Shown piece by piece: positions 17,267-26,600 of a stretch of DNA of 55,313 bases. Position 1 is the stretch's first letter. Every line of letters begins with the position of its first letter. The stretch comes from Azoarcus sp. (lineage in GTDB: Bacteria; Pseudomonadota; Gammaproteobacteria; Burkholderiales; Rhodocyclaceae), in assembly GCA_031265765.1 (NCBI GenBank), contig JAISCE010000052.1, positions 1-55,313 of the forward strand, in the 5' to 3' direction. The position numbers and the translations under genes are program-made. The notes below the pieces were generated by a model. The model did not search any database. It saw only the letters and a list, made by a program, of their open reading frames with translations, and was not told where the DNA came from.

Positions 17267-18895
17267 ATGTCCGCCCATCTTTCAAGCTGTTTTGCACACA
17301 GGCTCGTTCCCGTGGTCATCGCGCTTTCGATGCTTGCCTGCAAGGACTCCCCTCCGGACAATGCCGCCGCCGCGAATACCCCTGAAAAGGCGCCGGAATC
17401 GGCTGTCGCTCCCATAAATTATCCCAGGCCGCTTTCTTTTGCCATCCCAATCGAAGTCAATGGCAATACTATCGTCGTCAATGAAAAGGCCGAATTGCTG
17501 ATTCTTCCCGAAAACGATTACGAGGCGCTTTTCCCCGCCGATTGGCAAAATACCCTATGGGCACGAAAAAACGGTCTTTGGCAACTCATCAGCAAAGACG
17601 GAAAAGAAGTGCTTCACCCAGGAATTTCCCCCTTTATCAACAAACTCACACCGGGTTATTTTTCATTTCGTGAGAACGAGCTCTACGGCATCGTCGACGC
17701 GGCGGGGAAGATCGTACATCCGGCCCAGTACGATGCCATTTACGCAAGCGGCGAAGACGGCTACATCACCTATGAGATCGCGGGAAAGCGCGGCATCATG
17801 GATGCACGGGGAACGATCGTCACGGAAGCGCTCTACGATACGAGCGACGTGGCAAGCAGCCTGCAAAAACGGCGAGGACTCATTCCGGCGGAGCGCGACG
17901 GAACATATTGGATCATCGACACGAAGAACGGCGAACAAAAACAGGTTGCCTATATCGACATCAACGATTTTTCGGAAGGCTTCGCCGTCGCCACTGCCGA
18001 CATGGAATTCAGCAAACGCGGCCTCATCGACGAAAAAGGCGATCTCACCATTCCCGCGGAGTACAACTGGATCGACAAGCCTTCCCAGGGCCTGGTCGCT
18101 TTCCGGAAAAACGACGATTCCCTCTGCGGCTATATGGACACGCAAGGGAAAATCATCATCAGGCCCATTTTCGCAGCCTGCCTGCCTTTTGGCGAAGCGG
18201 CCGCTTTCGTCAATGAACACAAGGACGATGGATCGTCGGGCAAATATATTCTGATCGACCGCGGCGGAAAGCGCATCGACCGAACCCCGGCATACGATGA
18301 CGCGGCGGAAACCAGTACGGCATGGCTGGGCGACGCCCCCTCCGGATTTATTTCCGTCGCCCGGATCGTCGATGAAAACTGGACGATGGCTTTCGGCATT
18401 TTCAATACCCATCAGGGCATCGAAGTCATCGCGCCCAATAAAAAATACAATCAGTTGAGCGCGATCACCCCGACGCTATTTCTCCATAGCTCGCCCGATG
18501 CACCGAAATTTTCGGATACGCTCGCCTCGATCGGCATCGTGGATGCTGCGGGAAAAGAAATACTGAAACCCGGCGATTATGGAAAAATCGTCCTGACACG
18601 AGACAGGCAATATCTTCTCGCCACGGGCCATGGCGCGGAGGCGCTTTTCGACATGCATGGCAGGAAATTGATCGGCCCGAAATGGATAAAACTGGAAATA
18701 GATAAACGCCTGAACCTCATCTTCGCCTATCTGCTTGCGACGGATGAGGAAACGCTACTGCTGCGCGCCATTTACGCCCTGGATGGAAAGCCCATCCTGT
18801 CCGTGCGGAAAACCCCGTGCGGCGCGGAAGAATTGACCGATAGCGCAGGCAAGCCGATCTGGCCGGAGGACAGCGAAGCTTTTTGCCCGGAATAA
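17267..18895 (+). CDS. WG-repeat lipoprotein
   Basis: This 542-residue protein has a signal ending in the lipobox SMLAC (Cys about 25) and then a series of WG/KWG-type repeats, short units of the pattern (K/R)-G-(L/I)-(I/M)-D-x-x-G-x-(I/L)-(V/I)-x-P-x-(Y/F)-(D/N)-x-I (for example GIVDAAGKIVHPAQYDAI and GLIDEKGDLTIPAEYNWI). The function of such repeats is unknown; they are thought to form beta-rich, surface or periplasmic structures. The start has GGAGGAG upstream. It is monocistronic. Confidence 0.85.
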   Translation: MSAHLSSCFAHRLVPVVIALSMLACKDSPPDNAAAANTPEKAPESAVAPINYPRPLSFAIPIEVNGNTIVVNEKAELLILPENDYEALFPADWQNTLWARKNGLWQLISKDGKEVLHPGISPFINKLTPGYFSFRENELYGIVDAAGKIVHPAQYDAIYASGEDGYITYEIAGKRGIMDARGTIVTEALYDTSDVASSLQKRRGLIPAERDGTYWIIDTKNGEQKQVAYIDINDFSEGFAVATADMEFSKRGLIDEKGDLTIPAEYNWIDKPSQGLVAFRKNDDSLCGYMDTQGKIIIRPIFAACLPFGEAAAFVNEHKDDGSSGKYILIDRGGKRIDRTPAYDDAAETSTAWLGDAPSGFISVARIVDENWTMAFGIFNTHQGIEVIAPNKKYNQLSAITPTLFLHSSPDAPKFSDTLASIGIVDAAGKEILKPGDYGKIVLTRDRQYLLATGHGAEALFDMHGRKLIGPKWIKLEIDKRLNLIFAYLLATDEETLLLRAIYALDGKPILSVRKTPCGAEELTDSAGKPIWPEDSEAFCPE

Positions 18896-18985
18896 GTACA
18901 AAGCGCACCGGGCGAGCAAACGCCCTACCCTCCGCACTGTTGCGGAGAACGCAATTCCAGCATGACAAACCGTGTAAACAAACAG

Positions 18986-19480
18986 TTAGACGCTGTCCTG
19001 CACACGGGCAGCCAGCAGCTCGCAGACCTCCGCGAACGCCGCCTTGGACGGGAGCATGGACGCGGTGACGGTGTACTTGCCGCCAGAGTGCGTGATGTAC
19101 AGGAACCGCTGGCCGCCGATCGTCGTCTCGGACAGCGCCTGGATGTCCCGGTACGCGATCTCCTTCTCGTCCCGCGACCACCGGGACGCCGGCACAGTCA
19201 TGACCGTCGAGCCGAACGCCAGCCGCTGGCGGAAGGTGAACCGGCAATACGCGAGGAACGCGGCGATGACGACGAAGCCGACGCTGAGCGCGGTCAGCAC
19301 CCAATAAAACCCGGTCGCCCAGTCCGGGCTGAGTTCGATGACGCGGTTAATGACGACGCCGCGATCGTTGCCTGCGGCCTCGAAGCCGAGGACAGCGGCG
19401 CACACACCGAAGAACAAGCCACAAAAAACGATCGTCGTCCACTTGGGACGGTACTCGTACTCCCTCTCGACACTGCCCAC
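18986..19480 (-). CDS. Hypothetical two-helix membrane protein, possible integron-type cassette
   Basis: The 164-residue product has two hydrophobic segments (about residues 14-35 and 57-80) and a C-terminal soluble region of about 75 residues with PH-like strand pattern (FGSTVMTV ... IAYRDIQALSETTI ... FLYITHSGGKYTVTA). It starts at GTG with GGGAGG upstream. I do not recognise a family. Its context is unusual: a GTTAAAC core lies 17 bases before the start codon, and the TAA stop sits inside a GTCTAAC heptamer (18985-18991), the two features of an integron cassette gene. See findings. Confidence 0.6.
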   Translation of the reverse strand: MGSVEREYEYRPKWTTIVFCGLFFGVCAAVLGFEAAGNDRGVVINRVIELSPDWATGFYWVLTALSVGFVVIAAFLAYCRFTFRQRLAFGSTVMTVPASRWSRDEKEIAYRDIQALSETTIGGQRFLYITHSGGKYTVTASMLPSKAAFAEVCELLAARVQDSV

Positions 19481-19482
19481 CG

Positions 19483-19620
19483 CTACACACCTCCCTCGTT
19501 TAACACCAAGCTCGCCAGCCCGGCGGGGAACCCCCCTTGCCGACGAGCTTCTTGTCCCAAGCGTTCATTGCCTTCCAGAAGCCAGACGAGAATATGCGTA
19601 TCGAGCAAAAGCCCGTTCAT
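19483..19620 (-). pseudogene. Truncated PIN-domain (VapC-type) toxin
   Basis: The frame begins MNGLLLDTHILVWLLEGNERLG, the typical N-terminus of VapC-type PIN ribonucleases with the first catalytic Asp in LLLDTH. Its ATG overlaps the antitoxin stop (ATGA), the usual toxin-antitoxin coupling. After about 22 residues the homology stops and the frame runs through GC-rich, cassette-junction-like sequence to a TAG at codon 46, where about 130 residues are expected. The other catalytic acids are missing, so it cannot be active. The antitoxin is intact. Confidence 0.75.
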
Positions 19621-19841
19621 CGGCACGCTTCCCAGGCGTTTTCGAGTGGGGAGACGATGTCATCCTCTTCTTGCACACTGCCCGCCAATGCGCCGAACAG
19701 CGACGTTTGCGGGGGGATGGGGACGAGCTTCGCCACCGGCACGCCCCGCTTGGTGATGATGAGCGGCTCTTGCGTGAGCGATACGGCATCGAGCAGCTTG
19801 AGGCATGTCGCTTTGAATTGTCCCGCAGCAATGGTCGGCAT
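19617..19841 (-). CDS. Phd/YefM-type antitoxin
   Basis: The 74-residue product has the N-terminal Phd fold MPTIAAGQFKATCLKLLDAV, then the LIITKRGVPVAKLVP hairpin typical of the family, and a short acidic C-terminal tail that would normally clamp the toxin. The ATG at 19841 has GGAG eight bases upstream. Such antitoxins repress their own promoter. Its toxin partner downstream is truncated, leaving an orphan. Confidence 0.85.
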   Translation of the reverse strand: MPTIAAGQFKATCLKLLDAVSLTQEPLIITKRGVPVAKLVPIPPQTSLFGALAGSVQEEDDIVSPLENAWEACR

Positions 19842-20076
19842 GAAGTATCTCCGGCAATGGTCATCAACCATGGTCATGGTAGGTGAACAAACCCTCCCCG
19901 ACAAGCTGTATTGGGCGGCACATCGGCGCTATTCCGGCGACAGTGTTGGCAAGAGGCGGCGCAAGTTGGCGGACATCTGCGTGTGCGATTGCCTTGGCAT
20001 CGCCATGACTTTCATTGCGCCGCGCCATCCTCCGGCGTCGGTCTGCTCTTTCTCGCCACGGTGGCGATGCCCGGCG

Positions 20077-20790
20077 TCACGACTGCGGCATCAAAGGCGG
20101 CTCCGCCAGACGCTGTCGGTAAATCTGCTGGAAGAACGACAGGTCGGCTTCCGGTATGTTGCCGCGGTGACGGATCAGTTGGCCCAGATCGTGCCTGCCC
20201 GCGGCTTTGGCACTCAGGCGGCGGCGGCTCTTTTCCAGATCGAGCAGGGCGATTTCAGCCCGATGCGCGCCGTTTTCATCCTCCCCGGCCTTGACAAAGA
20301 CATGCTTGGGATAGCAGCAGCCGTGCTGCCAGCCGGCCAAGTGCAGATGGGCCAATGCGGAAGCCAGGCGGCGCAGCACGGATTCTTTCAATGCGGCGCT
20401 GGCCCCGTCCGCGTACCACTGCTCCAGGCTGACGAAATCCTGCAAGGCTTCGGTGACCAGCAGCGCCTGCCACTGCCCCTGCCGTTTGCGCACGCCGCCA
20501 TAGACGAGACGCGGCGTCCTGACGCCGAGGCGGGCAAACGCGCGGTAAGCCTGCAACTCCCGCAAAACCGTCGGACGGCTGAGGGGATGCAGCAGCGTGC
20601 GATAGGTATGGCCGATCTGGCGTTTGCAATAGAGCGGCGGCCCGACATCGCGCTGCAACAGTTGCACGCCGCTTTCTCCGCCGCGGCACTGATTGGCCGG
20701 TTCGACCCACGCTCCCTGGCTACGCCACCAATGGTCGAACTCGACCGCCGATGCCTCGGATGAAGCCTTGGCAGCCAATACATCATTCAT
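20077..20790 (-). CDS. InaA/lipopolysaccharide kinase-like protein
   Basis: The 237-residue protein belongs to the kinase-like group containing InaA and WaaP, which phosphorylate lipopolysaccharide core sugars. A catalytic-loop-like block is HLAGWQHGCCYPKHVFVK, and the metal-binding block is IALLDLEKSRRRL (DLE in place of DFG). A GTG further up would also open the frame, but the ATG at 20790 has AAGGGA upstream and follows the L,D-transpeptidase stop by 11 bases, suggesting an operon. A role in envelope modification is inferred. Confidence 0.75.
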   Translation of the reverse strand: MNDVLAAKASSEASAVEFDHWWRSQGAWVEPANQCRGGESGVQLLQRDVGPPLYCKRQIGHTYRTLLHPLSRPTVLRELQAYRAFARLGVRTPRLVYGGVRKRQGQWQALLVTEALQDFVSLEQWYADGASAALKESVLRRLASALAHLHLAGWQHGCCYPKHVFVKAGEDENGAHRAEIALLDLEKSRRRLSAKAAGRHDLGQLIRHRGNIPEADLSFFQQIYRQRLAEPPLMPQS

Positions 20791-20801
20791 GGAGCTTCCC
20801 T

Positions 20802-21578
20802 TCACGGCCCGAACAAATAATCGCCATTCCCGTCGACCCGCACCGTAAGCGCCCTGTCATCGGCGACGAACAAATCGTACCCTTTTTTGAGGTTCTTCCA
20901 AAACGGTTGCAGTTCCGGACGTTCCTTGTAGAGAGCGGCATACTTTCTCATGTTCTCCCCGGTCATGCGGAACGGGAAGATATAGACGGGAATGTCCTTT
21001 TGTCCGCTCGCTCTTGCGTATACGGCGTACAGGTATACGTCCTTGATGGCATCGTCGCCGATGGCGAGACATCCCCACGAAATGCAGGTGCCATGAATGA
21101 AGATGTCGCCGCCGAGATTTGCAGCGCGACTTTTGATCTTGTCGGCGGCGTTCGGATAGTTCATGCCGATGGAGAGCCAGGCAATGCTTGCCGGGTTGTA
21201 GCGATCAATCCGGTAGAATCCTTCGGGAATTTGCAGATCGCCCTGTTTGCGCTTCGGCCCAAGCTGACCGGACGCGCCGCAAATAGAGTATTCCGCCAGT
21301 TTCTCGAAGCGCGTCCCATCAGGTTTCTTTGCGTACAGTTCGAGCGTACCCTCGGCCTTATAGGCGACGAAAAGGATGTTGAGCATGCCCGATCCAAGTC
21401 CCTTCGCCGCCAGCGCCTTTTCGAGCGTCGCGCCTCTTGCCTGAATGGCGTCCCGCACGCGCTTGTACTGTTTTTGCTGGGTAAGGAAGTCGATGCGAGG
21501 AGCGGCGGCGGCATGGAGCGGCGCCGACACCATTGCCAGGATGAGCATCCGCAAGAGAACCGACTGAAAGCGGACCAT
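20802..21578 (-). CDS. L,D-transpeptidase (YkuD domain) family protein
   Basis: The 258-residue product has a signal peptide (about residues 1-26, ending HAAAAP) and a YkuD catalytic domain with His162 and nucleophile Cys170 in IHGTCISWGCLAIGD, plus the conserved GPKRKQGDLQIPEGFYRI block. These enzymes crosslink peptidoglycan or attach proteins to it in the periplasm. It resembles the YafK/ErfK-like group. The start at 21578 is chosen because it begins the signal peptide; its ribosome-binding site is weak, and longer starts (up to 21671) remain possible. Confidence 0.85.
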   Translation of the reverse strand: MVRFQSVLLRMLILAMVSAPLHAAAAPRIDFLTQQKQYKRVRDAIQARGATLEKALAAKGLGSGMLNILFVAYKAEGTLELYAKKPDGTRFEKLAEYSICGASGQLGPKRKQGDLQIPEGFYRIDRYNPASIAWLSIGMNYPNAADKIKSRAANLGGDIFIHGTCISWGCLAIGDDAIKDVYLYAVYARASGQKDIPVYIFPFRMTGENMRKYAALYKERPELQPFWKNLKKGYDLFVADDRALTVRVDGNGDYLFGP

Positions 21579-21957
21579 ACCCGGATACGTCCAGCGATCG
21601 AATCGTTGCTTACGGCCACGGTCGGATACTGCCCGCAGCATATCGTTTATTTTACATATGTCATATACCATTCAGTTCCCCATCGCCGTGGTTCCAACCC
21701 CAGAGAGGCCGATTTGTAGCATATCGACCGGGTGCGCGACAAGCGTTTCCCGGCCGCGTTATTCTGCCAGCCACACCCCTTGTGCCGCCTGTCGCCCGCC
21801 ACGCCTTCGCCCCGCACATCGTGGAATGTGATTTTCGTACCGCGGTCGGCTGCCATGGCAACCTTCAGTCGGTGCTGTTAAAATTACCCGCCCAATACCC
21901 TATTTGATTAATACTTCTCCACGGGCGTCTTCCTGCCGTTCTTCTTCCCCCGTCTCG
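21579..21957. other. 379-bp interval before mfd
   Basis: No intact gene is visible. A minus-strand frame (about 21650-21856) contains ITFHDVRGEGVA, which looks like the HxxR region of a tyrosine recombinase, but the rest does not follow the family, so a degraded integrase piece is only a weak possibility. The final 60 bases before mfd are AT-richer and probably hold its promoter; I see no convincing hexamer pair. Confidence 0.35.
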
Positions 21958-24900
21958 ATGCCATCCCTTTTCGCCCACTTGCTTCCCCCGCTTGCCGCAC
22001 TGACTCTGCCGAAACCCGGCGCGCGGCGCGATCTGCCCGCGATGGCGGGTTCCGCCGATGCGCTGGCGATCGCGGAACTGGCTGCACGCGGGCAAATGCT
22101 GACGGTCATCGCCGCGCGCCCATCCGAAGCACAGCGACTCCTGGAAGAAATCCGGTGGTTCGCGCCGCAGTTGCGCACACATCTGCTGCCCGACTGGGAA
22201 ACGCTGCCTTACGACAGCTTTTCACCCCACCAGGACTTGATCTCCGAGCGACTGTCCACCCTTTACGCCGTCAGCCGGGGCGAGGCCGATGTGGTGCTGG
22301 TACCGGCAAGTACCGCGCTTTATCGCATGGCGCCGCCGGCTTTCCTCGCCGCTCACACCTTTTTCCTCAAACAAGGCGAGACGCTGGATGTCGAACGATT
22401 GCGAACGCAATTGACGGTGGCGGGCTACGCCTGCGTCACCCAGGTAGTCAGCCCAGGCGAGTTCGCGGTGCGGGGCGGACTGGTCGACCTTTATCCGATG
22501 GGCTCGCCGTTGCCGTTGCGCATCGACCTGTTCGACGAGTGCATCGAGAGCATCAAGACTTTCGACCCCGATACACGACGCACGGTGTACCCGACGCAGG
22601 AAATCCGTCTGCTGCCCGCGCATGAATTCCCGTTCGACGAAGCCGGGCGCGCGAAATTCCGTGGACGCTTCCGCGAAACCTTCGAGGGCGATCCGAGCCG
22701 GGCGGCGATCTACAAAGATGTCTCCAACGGCATCGCGCCGGCGGGGATCGAGTATTACTTGCCGCTCTTTTTCGAGCGGACCGCAACACTTTTCGACTAC
22801 CTGCCCCCGGTAGCGCCGGTCTTGCTGCATCACGATATACCCGGCGCAATTGCCGGGTTCTGGCGCGATACCCGTTCGCGCTACGATCTGTTGCACGGCG
22901 ACCGCAACCGCCCGGCACTCGCGCCCGAGGCGCTTTTCTTGCGCGACGAGGATTTTTTCGGCGCCTTGCGCGACCGTCCCCGGCTAACGATTGCCGAGGC
23001 AGGCGCCGAAGTCCCGCCGCAAGCCGCCGCCCTGCCCTTGCCGCCGCTGGCGGTCGAGCGCAAATCGGCTGTTCCGCCTGGCCTTTTCAAGACTTTCCGC
23101 GCCGGATTCGCGGGCCGTGTGCTGCTGCTGGCCGATTCGCCGGGACGGCGCGAAACGATGGCGGAATTCCTCTCCGAATACGGAGAAACGCCGCAAACTT
23201 GTACCGATTTCGCCGCCTTCGCCGATCCCGCCGGGCCGGATTTCGCGCTCGCCGCCGCGCCGCTCGCCGCCGGTTTCATCTTGCCGGAAGCGAAGCTTGC
23301 CGTCGTGACCGAAGCCGAACTCTACGCCGCCGCCGCGCGCGGACGCGGACGCCGCGACACGCGCAAGGCCGCAACGATGGAAGGCTGGCTGCGCGATCTC
23401 TCCGAACTGAAGATCGGCGATCCGGTGGTACATGCCGCGCACGGCATCGGGCGTTACCTCGGCCTTGTTCACATGAACCTGGGCTCGGGCGAAGCGGAGT
23501 TCCTGCATCTCGAATACAGCGCGGGCGACAAGCTCTACGTGCCGGTTTCCCAGTTGCACGTCATCACCCGTTACGCGGGAGCCGACCCGGAGGCGGTCGG
23601 ACTGCACCGCCTCGGCTCCGGGCAATGGGAGAAAGCGCGCAGAAAAGCCGCGCAACAAGTGCGCGACACCGCCGCCGAATTGCTCGCGCTTTACGCCGCG
23701 CGGGCCGCGCGCGCAGGGCACCGCTTCGATTTCAGCACGCACGATCTGGAAGCATTCGCCGAAGGCTTCGGCTTCGAGACGACGCCCGACCAGCAGGCCG
23801 CCATCGACGCCGTGGTTGCCGACATGAAATCGGGACGCCCCATGGATCGCCTCGTATGCGGCGATGTCGGCTTCGGCAAGACCGAGGTGGCGCTGCGGGC
23901 CGCCTTCGTCGCGGTGCAGGACGGCTACCAGGTCGCGGTGCTGTGCCCGACGACCTTGCTGGCCGAACAGCACAGCCAGACTTTCGCCGACCGCTACGCC
24001 GACTGGCCGGTGAAGATCGCCGAGTTGTCGCGTTTCAAATCGGCGAAAGAGCAGACCGAAGCATTGGCGCAATTGGCCGAAGGCAAGATCGACATCCTTA
24101 TCGGCACGCATCGCCTGCTGCAAAGAGATGTGAAATTCAAGCGCCTGGGGCTGGTGATCGTCGACGAGGAACACCGCTTCGGCGTGCGCCAGAAAGAAAC
24201 CCTGAAGCGTTTGAGAAGCGAAGTCGACATCCTCACCCTGACCGCGACGCCGATTCCGCGCACCTTGGGCATGGCGATGGAAGGCTTGCGCGAGTTTTCG
24301 GTGATTGCCACCGCGCCGCAAAAACGGCTCGCGGTCAAGACCTTCGTACAGACAATGAGCAAGGGCATCGTGCGCGAGGCGGTGCTGCGCGAGTTCAAGC
24401 GCGGCGGGCAGGTCTACTTCCTCCACAACGAAGTCGACACCATCGGGAACATGCGCCGCGAACTCGAAGCCTTGCTGCCCGAAGCGCGGATCGTCGTAGG
24501 CCACGGCCAATTGCCCGAACGCGAACTCGAACGGGTCATGCGCGACTTCACCCAGCAGCGCGCCAACCTCCTGCTGTGCACGACCATCATCGAAACCGGC
24601 ATCGACATCCCTACCGCCAACACCATTGTCATCAACCGCGCCGACCGTTTCGGCCTTGCGCAATTGCACCAGTTGCGGGGCCGCGTCGGGCGCAGCCACC
24701 ATCAGGCTTACGCCTATCTCCTGACCGACGCCGAGGCCAAACCCTCATCGCAGGCGCAGAAACGGCTCGAAGCCATCTCGATGATGGACGAGCTTGGCTC
24801 CGGCTTCTACCTCGCCATGCACGACCTTGAAATCCGCGGCGCGGGCGAAGTGCTTGGCGAAAACCAGTCGGGCGAAATCGCGCAGGTCGGCTTTTCGCTT

Positions 24901-25410
24901 TACAGCGAGATGCTCAGGCATGCCGTGCGCGATCTGCAAGCAGGCAAGGAACCCGATCTCTCCGGCCCGATGGAGACGGTTTCCGAAATCAACCTCCACA
25001 CCCCGGCGCTGCTGCCCACCGATTACTGTTCCGACGTGCAGGAACGCCTCACGCTCTACAAACGGCTGGCGAATTGCGACAACGAAGACGAACTCATCGC
25101 CCTGCGCGAAGAACTCATCGACCGCTTCGGCGGCCTACCCCCGCAAACGCAGACCTTGATCGAAACCCACCGCTTGCGCCTGCTGCTGCGCCCGTGGGAC
25201 ATCGCCAAACTCGACGCCTCCGCCGAACAGATCAGCATCCAGTTCGGCAAGAACGCGCCCATCGACCCGGCGAAAGTGATCTTCCTCATCCAGAAAGACA
25301 AGAACACCCGCATGGCCGGGCCGGATCGCCTGATCCAGGAAATCGCCCTGCCGGAACCGCGTCAACGGGTGGAAGGCGTGAAAAAACTGCTGGAAGCGTT
25401 GCGGGCGTGA
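21958..25410 (+). CDS. mfd: Transcription-repair coupling factor
   Basis: Mfd removes stalled RNA polymerase from damaged DNA and recruits UvrA. The 1,150-residue product has the UvrB-like N-terminal domains (ETLPYDSFSPHQDLISERL), the RNA-polymerase interaction domain with VHAAHGIGRYLG, helicase motifs GDVGFGKTEVALRAA (Walker A), DEEHRFG, TATPIPRTL, TIIETGIDIP and QLRGRVGR, and the C-terminal TRCF domain. The ATG at 21958 is the family-like start; no Shine-Dalgarno is obvious. A relic of a toxin gene lies directly after its stop. Confidence 0.97.
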   Translation: MPSLFAHLLPPLAALTLPKPGARRDLPAMAGSADALAIAELAARGQMLTVIAARPSEAQRLLEEIRWFAPQLRTHLLPDWETLPYDSFSPHQDLISERLSTLYAVSRGEADVVLVPASTALYRMAPPAFLAAHTFFLKQGETLDVERLRTQLTVAGYACVTQVVSPGEFAVRGGLVDLYPMGSPLPLRIDLFDECIESIKTFDPDTRRTVYPTQEIRLLPAHEFPFDEAGRAKFRGRFRETFEGDPSRAAIYKDVSNGIAPAGIEYYLPLFFERTATLFDYLPPVAPVLLHHDIPGAIAGFWRDTRSRYDLLHGDRNRPALAPEALFLRDEDFFGALRDRPRLTIAEAGAEVPPQAAALPLPPLAVERKSAVPPGLFKTFRAGFAGRVLLLADSPGRRETMAEFLSEYGETPQTCTDFAAFADPAGPDFALAAAPLAAGFILPEAKLAVVTEAELYAAAARGRGRRDTRKAATMEGWLRDLSELKIGDPVVHAAHGIGRYLGLVHMNLGSGEAEFLHLEYSAGDKLYVPVSQLHVITRYAGADPEAVGLHRLGSGQWEKARRKAAQQVRDTAAELLALYAARAARAGHRFDFSTHDLEAFAEGFGFETTPDQQAAIDAVVADMKSGRPMDRLVCGDVGFGKTEVALRAAFVAVQDGYQVAVLCPTTLLAEQHSQTFADRYADWPVKIAELSRFKSAKEQTEALAQLAEGKIDILIGTHRLLQRDVKFKRLGLVIVDEEHRFGVRQKETLKRLRSEVDILTLTATPIPRTLGMAMEGLREFSVIATAPQKRLAVKTFVQTMSKGIVREAVLREFKRGGQVYFLHNEVDTIGNMRRELEALLPEARIVVGHGQLPERELERVMRDFTQQRANLLLCTTIIETGIDIPTANTIVINRADRFGLAQLHQLRGRVGRSHHQAYAYLLTDAEAKPSSQAQKRLEAISMMDELGSGFYLAMHDLEIRGAGEVLGENQSGEIAQVGFSLYSEMLRHAVRDLQAGKEPDLSGPMETVSEINLHTPALLPTDYCSDVQERLTLYKRLANCDNEDELIALREELIDRFGGLPPQTQTLIETHRLRLLLRPWDIAKLDASAEQISIQFGKNAPIDPAKVIFLIQKDKNTRMAGPDRLIQEIALPEPRQRVEGVKKLLEALRA

Positions 25411-25423
25411 GCCAACGATCCAC

Positions 25424-25526
25424 CCGCATTGCCGAAAAGCACACCGGCGATAAAGGGGATTACAAGACGTTTGACATAACTCAGACCCTGCGACAAATGC
25501 TCCAGATACTCATCAAACCGATCTAG
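25424..25526 (+). pseudogene. Relic of the C-terminal part of a toxin like that at 36-37 kb
   Basis: Starting 14 bases after the mfd stop, the frame reads IAEKHTGDKGDYKTFDI, which matches IAKKHTGDQDNYVTFDI at residues 361-377 of the nuclease-like toxin at 36007-37350. It ends at a TAG. The rest of the gene is absent. This is a fossil of the same or a sister toxin at a second chromosomal site. Confidence 0.7.
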
Positions 25527-25528
25527 CG

Positions 25529-25567
25529 TATCCATCATCCCTTACGTGAAGACGTCAAATGAAATTA
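25529..25567 (+). repeat. Dispersed ~39-bp element, copy 1
   Basis: This stretch starts TATCCATCATCCCTTACGTG and is about 33/39 identical to 47252-47290. Both copies begin one or two bases after a TAG stop codon, here that of the toxin relic. It is the remaining feature of the 218-bp gap between mfd and lipA. Confidence 0.6.
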
Positions 25568-25628
25568 TTGTAGCAGATGTTTATGACACAGTAAGGCTAA
25601 CCGTCATGCAGGTGCATTTCTACGATGT

Positions 25629-26600
25629 TCAGTCGCGCTTATCGTTGGAATTAACAACGACACCCGCTTCGCGCGCCTGCCTGTCCGCCCAGTAACTCGA
25701 CCGCACCATCGGCCCGCAGGCGGCGTTCCTGAAGCCCATTTCCAGCGCCTCGCGCTCGAACATCCTGAACGTATCGGGGGGGACGTAACGCAATACCGGC
25801 AAATGGCCGGCGGAGGGTTGCAGGTATTGGCCGATGGTGAGCATCTCGACGCCATGGGCGCGCAGGTCGCGCATGACGGCAAGGATTTCGTCGTCGTTTT
25901 CGCCCAGGCCGACCATCAGGCCGGATTTGGTAGGCACGTCGGGGTAGCGCGTCTTGAAGGTTTCGAGCAGTGCGAGCGAACCGCCGTAGTCCGCGCCGGG
26001 ACGCGCCTGACGGTAGAGACGCGGCACGGTTTCGAGATTGTGGTTCAGGACATCGGGCAAGGCGTTGGCGAAGGCATCGAGCGCGACAGGCTCGCGGCCA
26101 CGGAAATCCGGTACCAGCACTTCGATGGCGGTGCTGGGCGAGGCGGCGCGAATGGCGCGGATGCAGGCGGCGAAATGGGCCGCGCCGCCGTCGCGCAGGT
26201 CGTCGCGGTCGACCGAGGTGATGACGGCGTAAGCGAGCCGCATTGCCGCCACCGCCGCCGCCAGCGCGGCGGGTTCTTCGGGGTCGAGGGGGGCGGGGCG
26301 GCCATGGCCGACATCGCAGAACGGGCAGCGGCGGGTACAGGCGTCGCCCAGGATCATGAAGGTGGCAGTGCCTTTGCCGAAACATTCGTGGATGTTGGGG
26401 CAGGAGGCTTCCTCGCAGACGGTGTGGAGCTGGCGCGCGCGCAGGGTGGATTTGATTTCGTTGAAGCGCCCGGCTTCGGCGCCGGAACCGACCCTGACCC
26501 GGATCCATTCCGGCTTTTTCAGGCGGGGAGCGGGGACGATCTTGATGGGGATGCGGGCCGTTTTGTCCGCGCCGCGTTCTTTGTGGGGCGTGTCTGTCAT
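25629..26600 (-). CDS. lipA: Lipoyl synthase
   Basis: LipA inserts two sulfur atoms into octanoyl groups on lipoate-dependent proteins. The 323-residue radical-SAM enzyme has the auxiliary cluster Cys62, Cys67 and Cys73 ([12 protein letters not shown]), the SAM cluster Cys88, Cys92 and Cys95 (CTRRCPFC) and the C-terminal RSSY ligand motif. The start at 26600 overlaps the lipB stop (26597) by ATGA and gives [13 protein letters not shown]. It is last in the order dac, dat, DUF493, lipB, lipA on the minus strand. Confidence 0.97.
   Translation of the reverse strand: MTDTPHKERGADKTARIPIKIVPAPRLKKPEWIRVRVGSGAEAGRFNEIKSTLRARQLHTVCEEASCPNIHECFGKGTATFMILGDACTRRCPFCDVGHGRPAPLDPEEPAALAAAVAAMRLAYAVITSVDRDDLRDGGAAHFAACIRAIRAASPSTAIEVLVPDFRGREPVALDAFANALPDVLNHNLETVPRLYRQARPGADYGGSLALLETFKTRYPDVPTKSGLMVGLGENDDEILAVMRDLRAHGVEMLTIGQYLQPSAGHLPVLRYVPPDTFRMFEREALEMGFRNAACGPMVRSSYWADRQAREAGVVVNSNDKRD

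Noticed and set aside
21650..21856. Possible integrase or tRNA remnant before mfd (ITFHDVRG on the minus strand; TTCCAACCCC on the plus strand)
   Set aside because: The HDVR-like match covers only a few residues with no His/Tyr boxes following, and no cloverleaf can be closed around the TTC-like motif.
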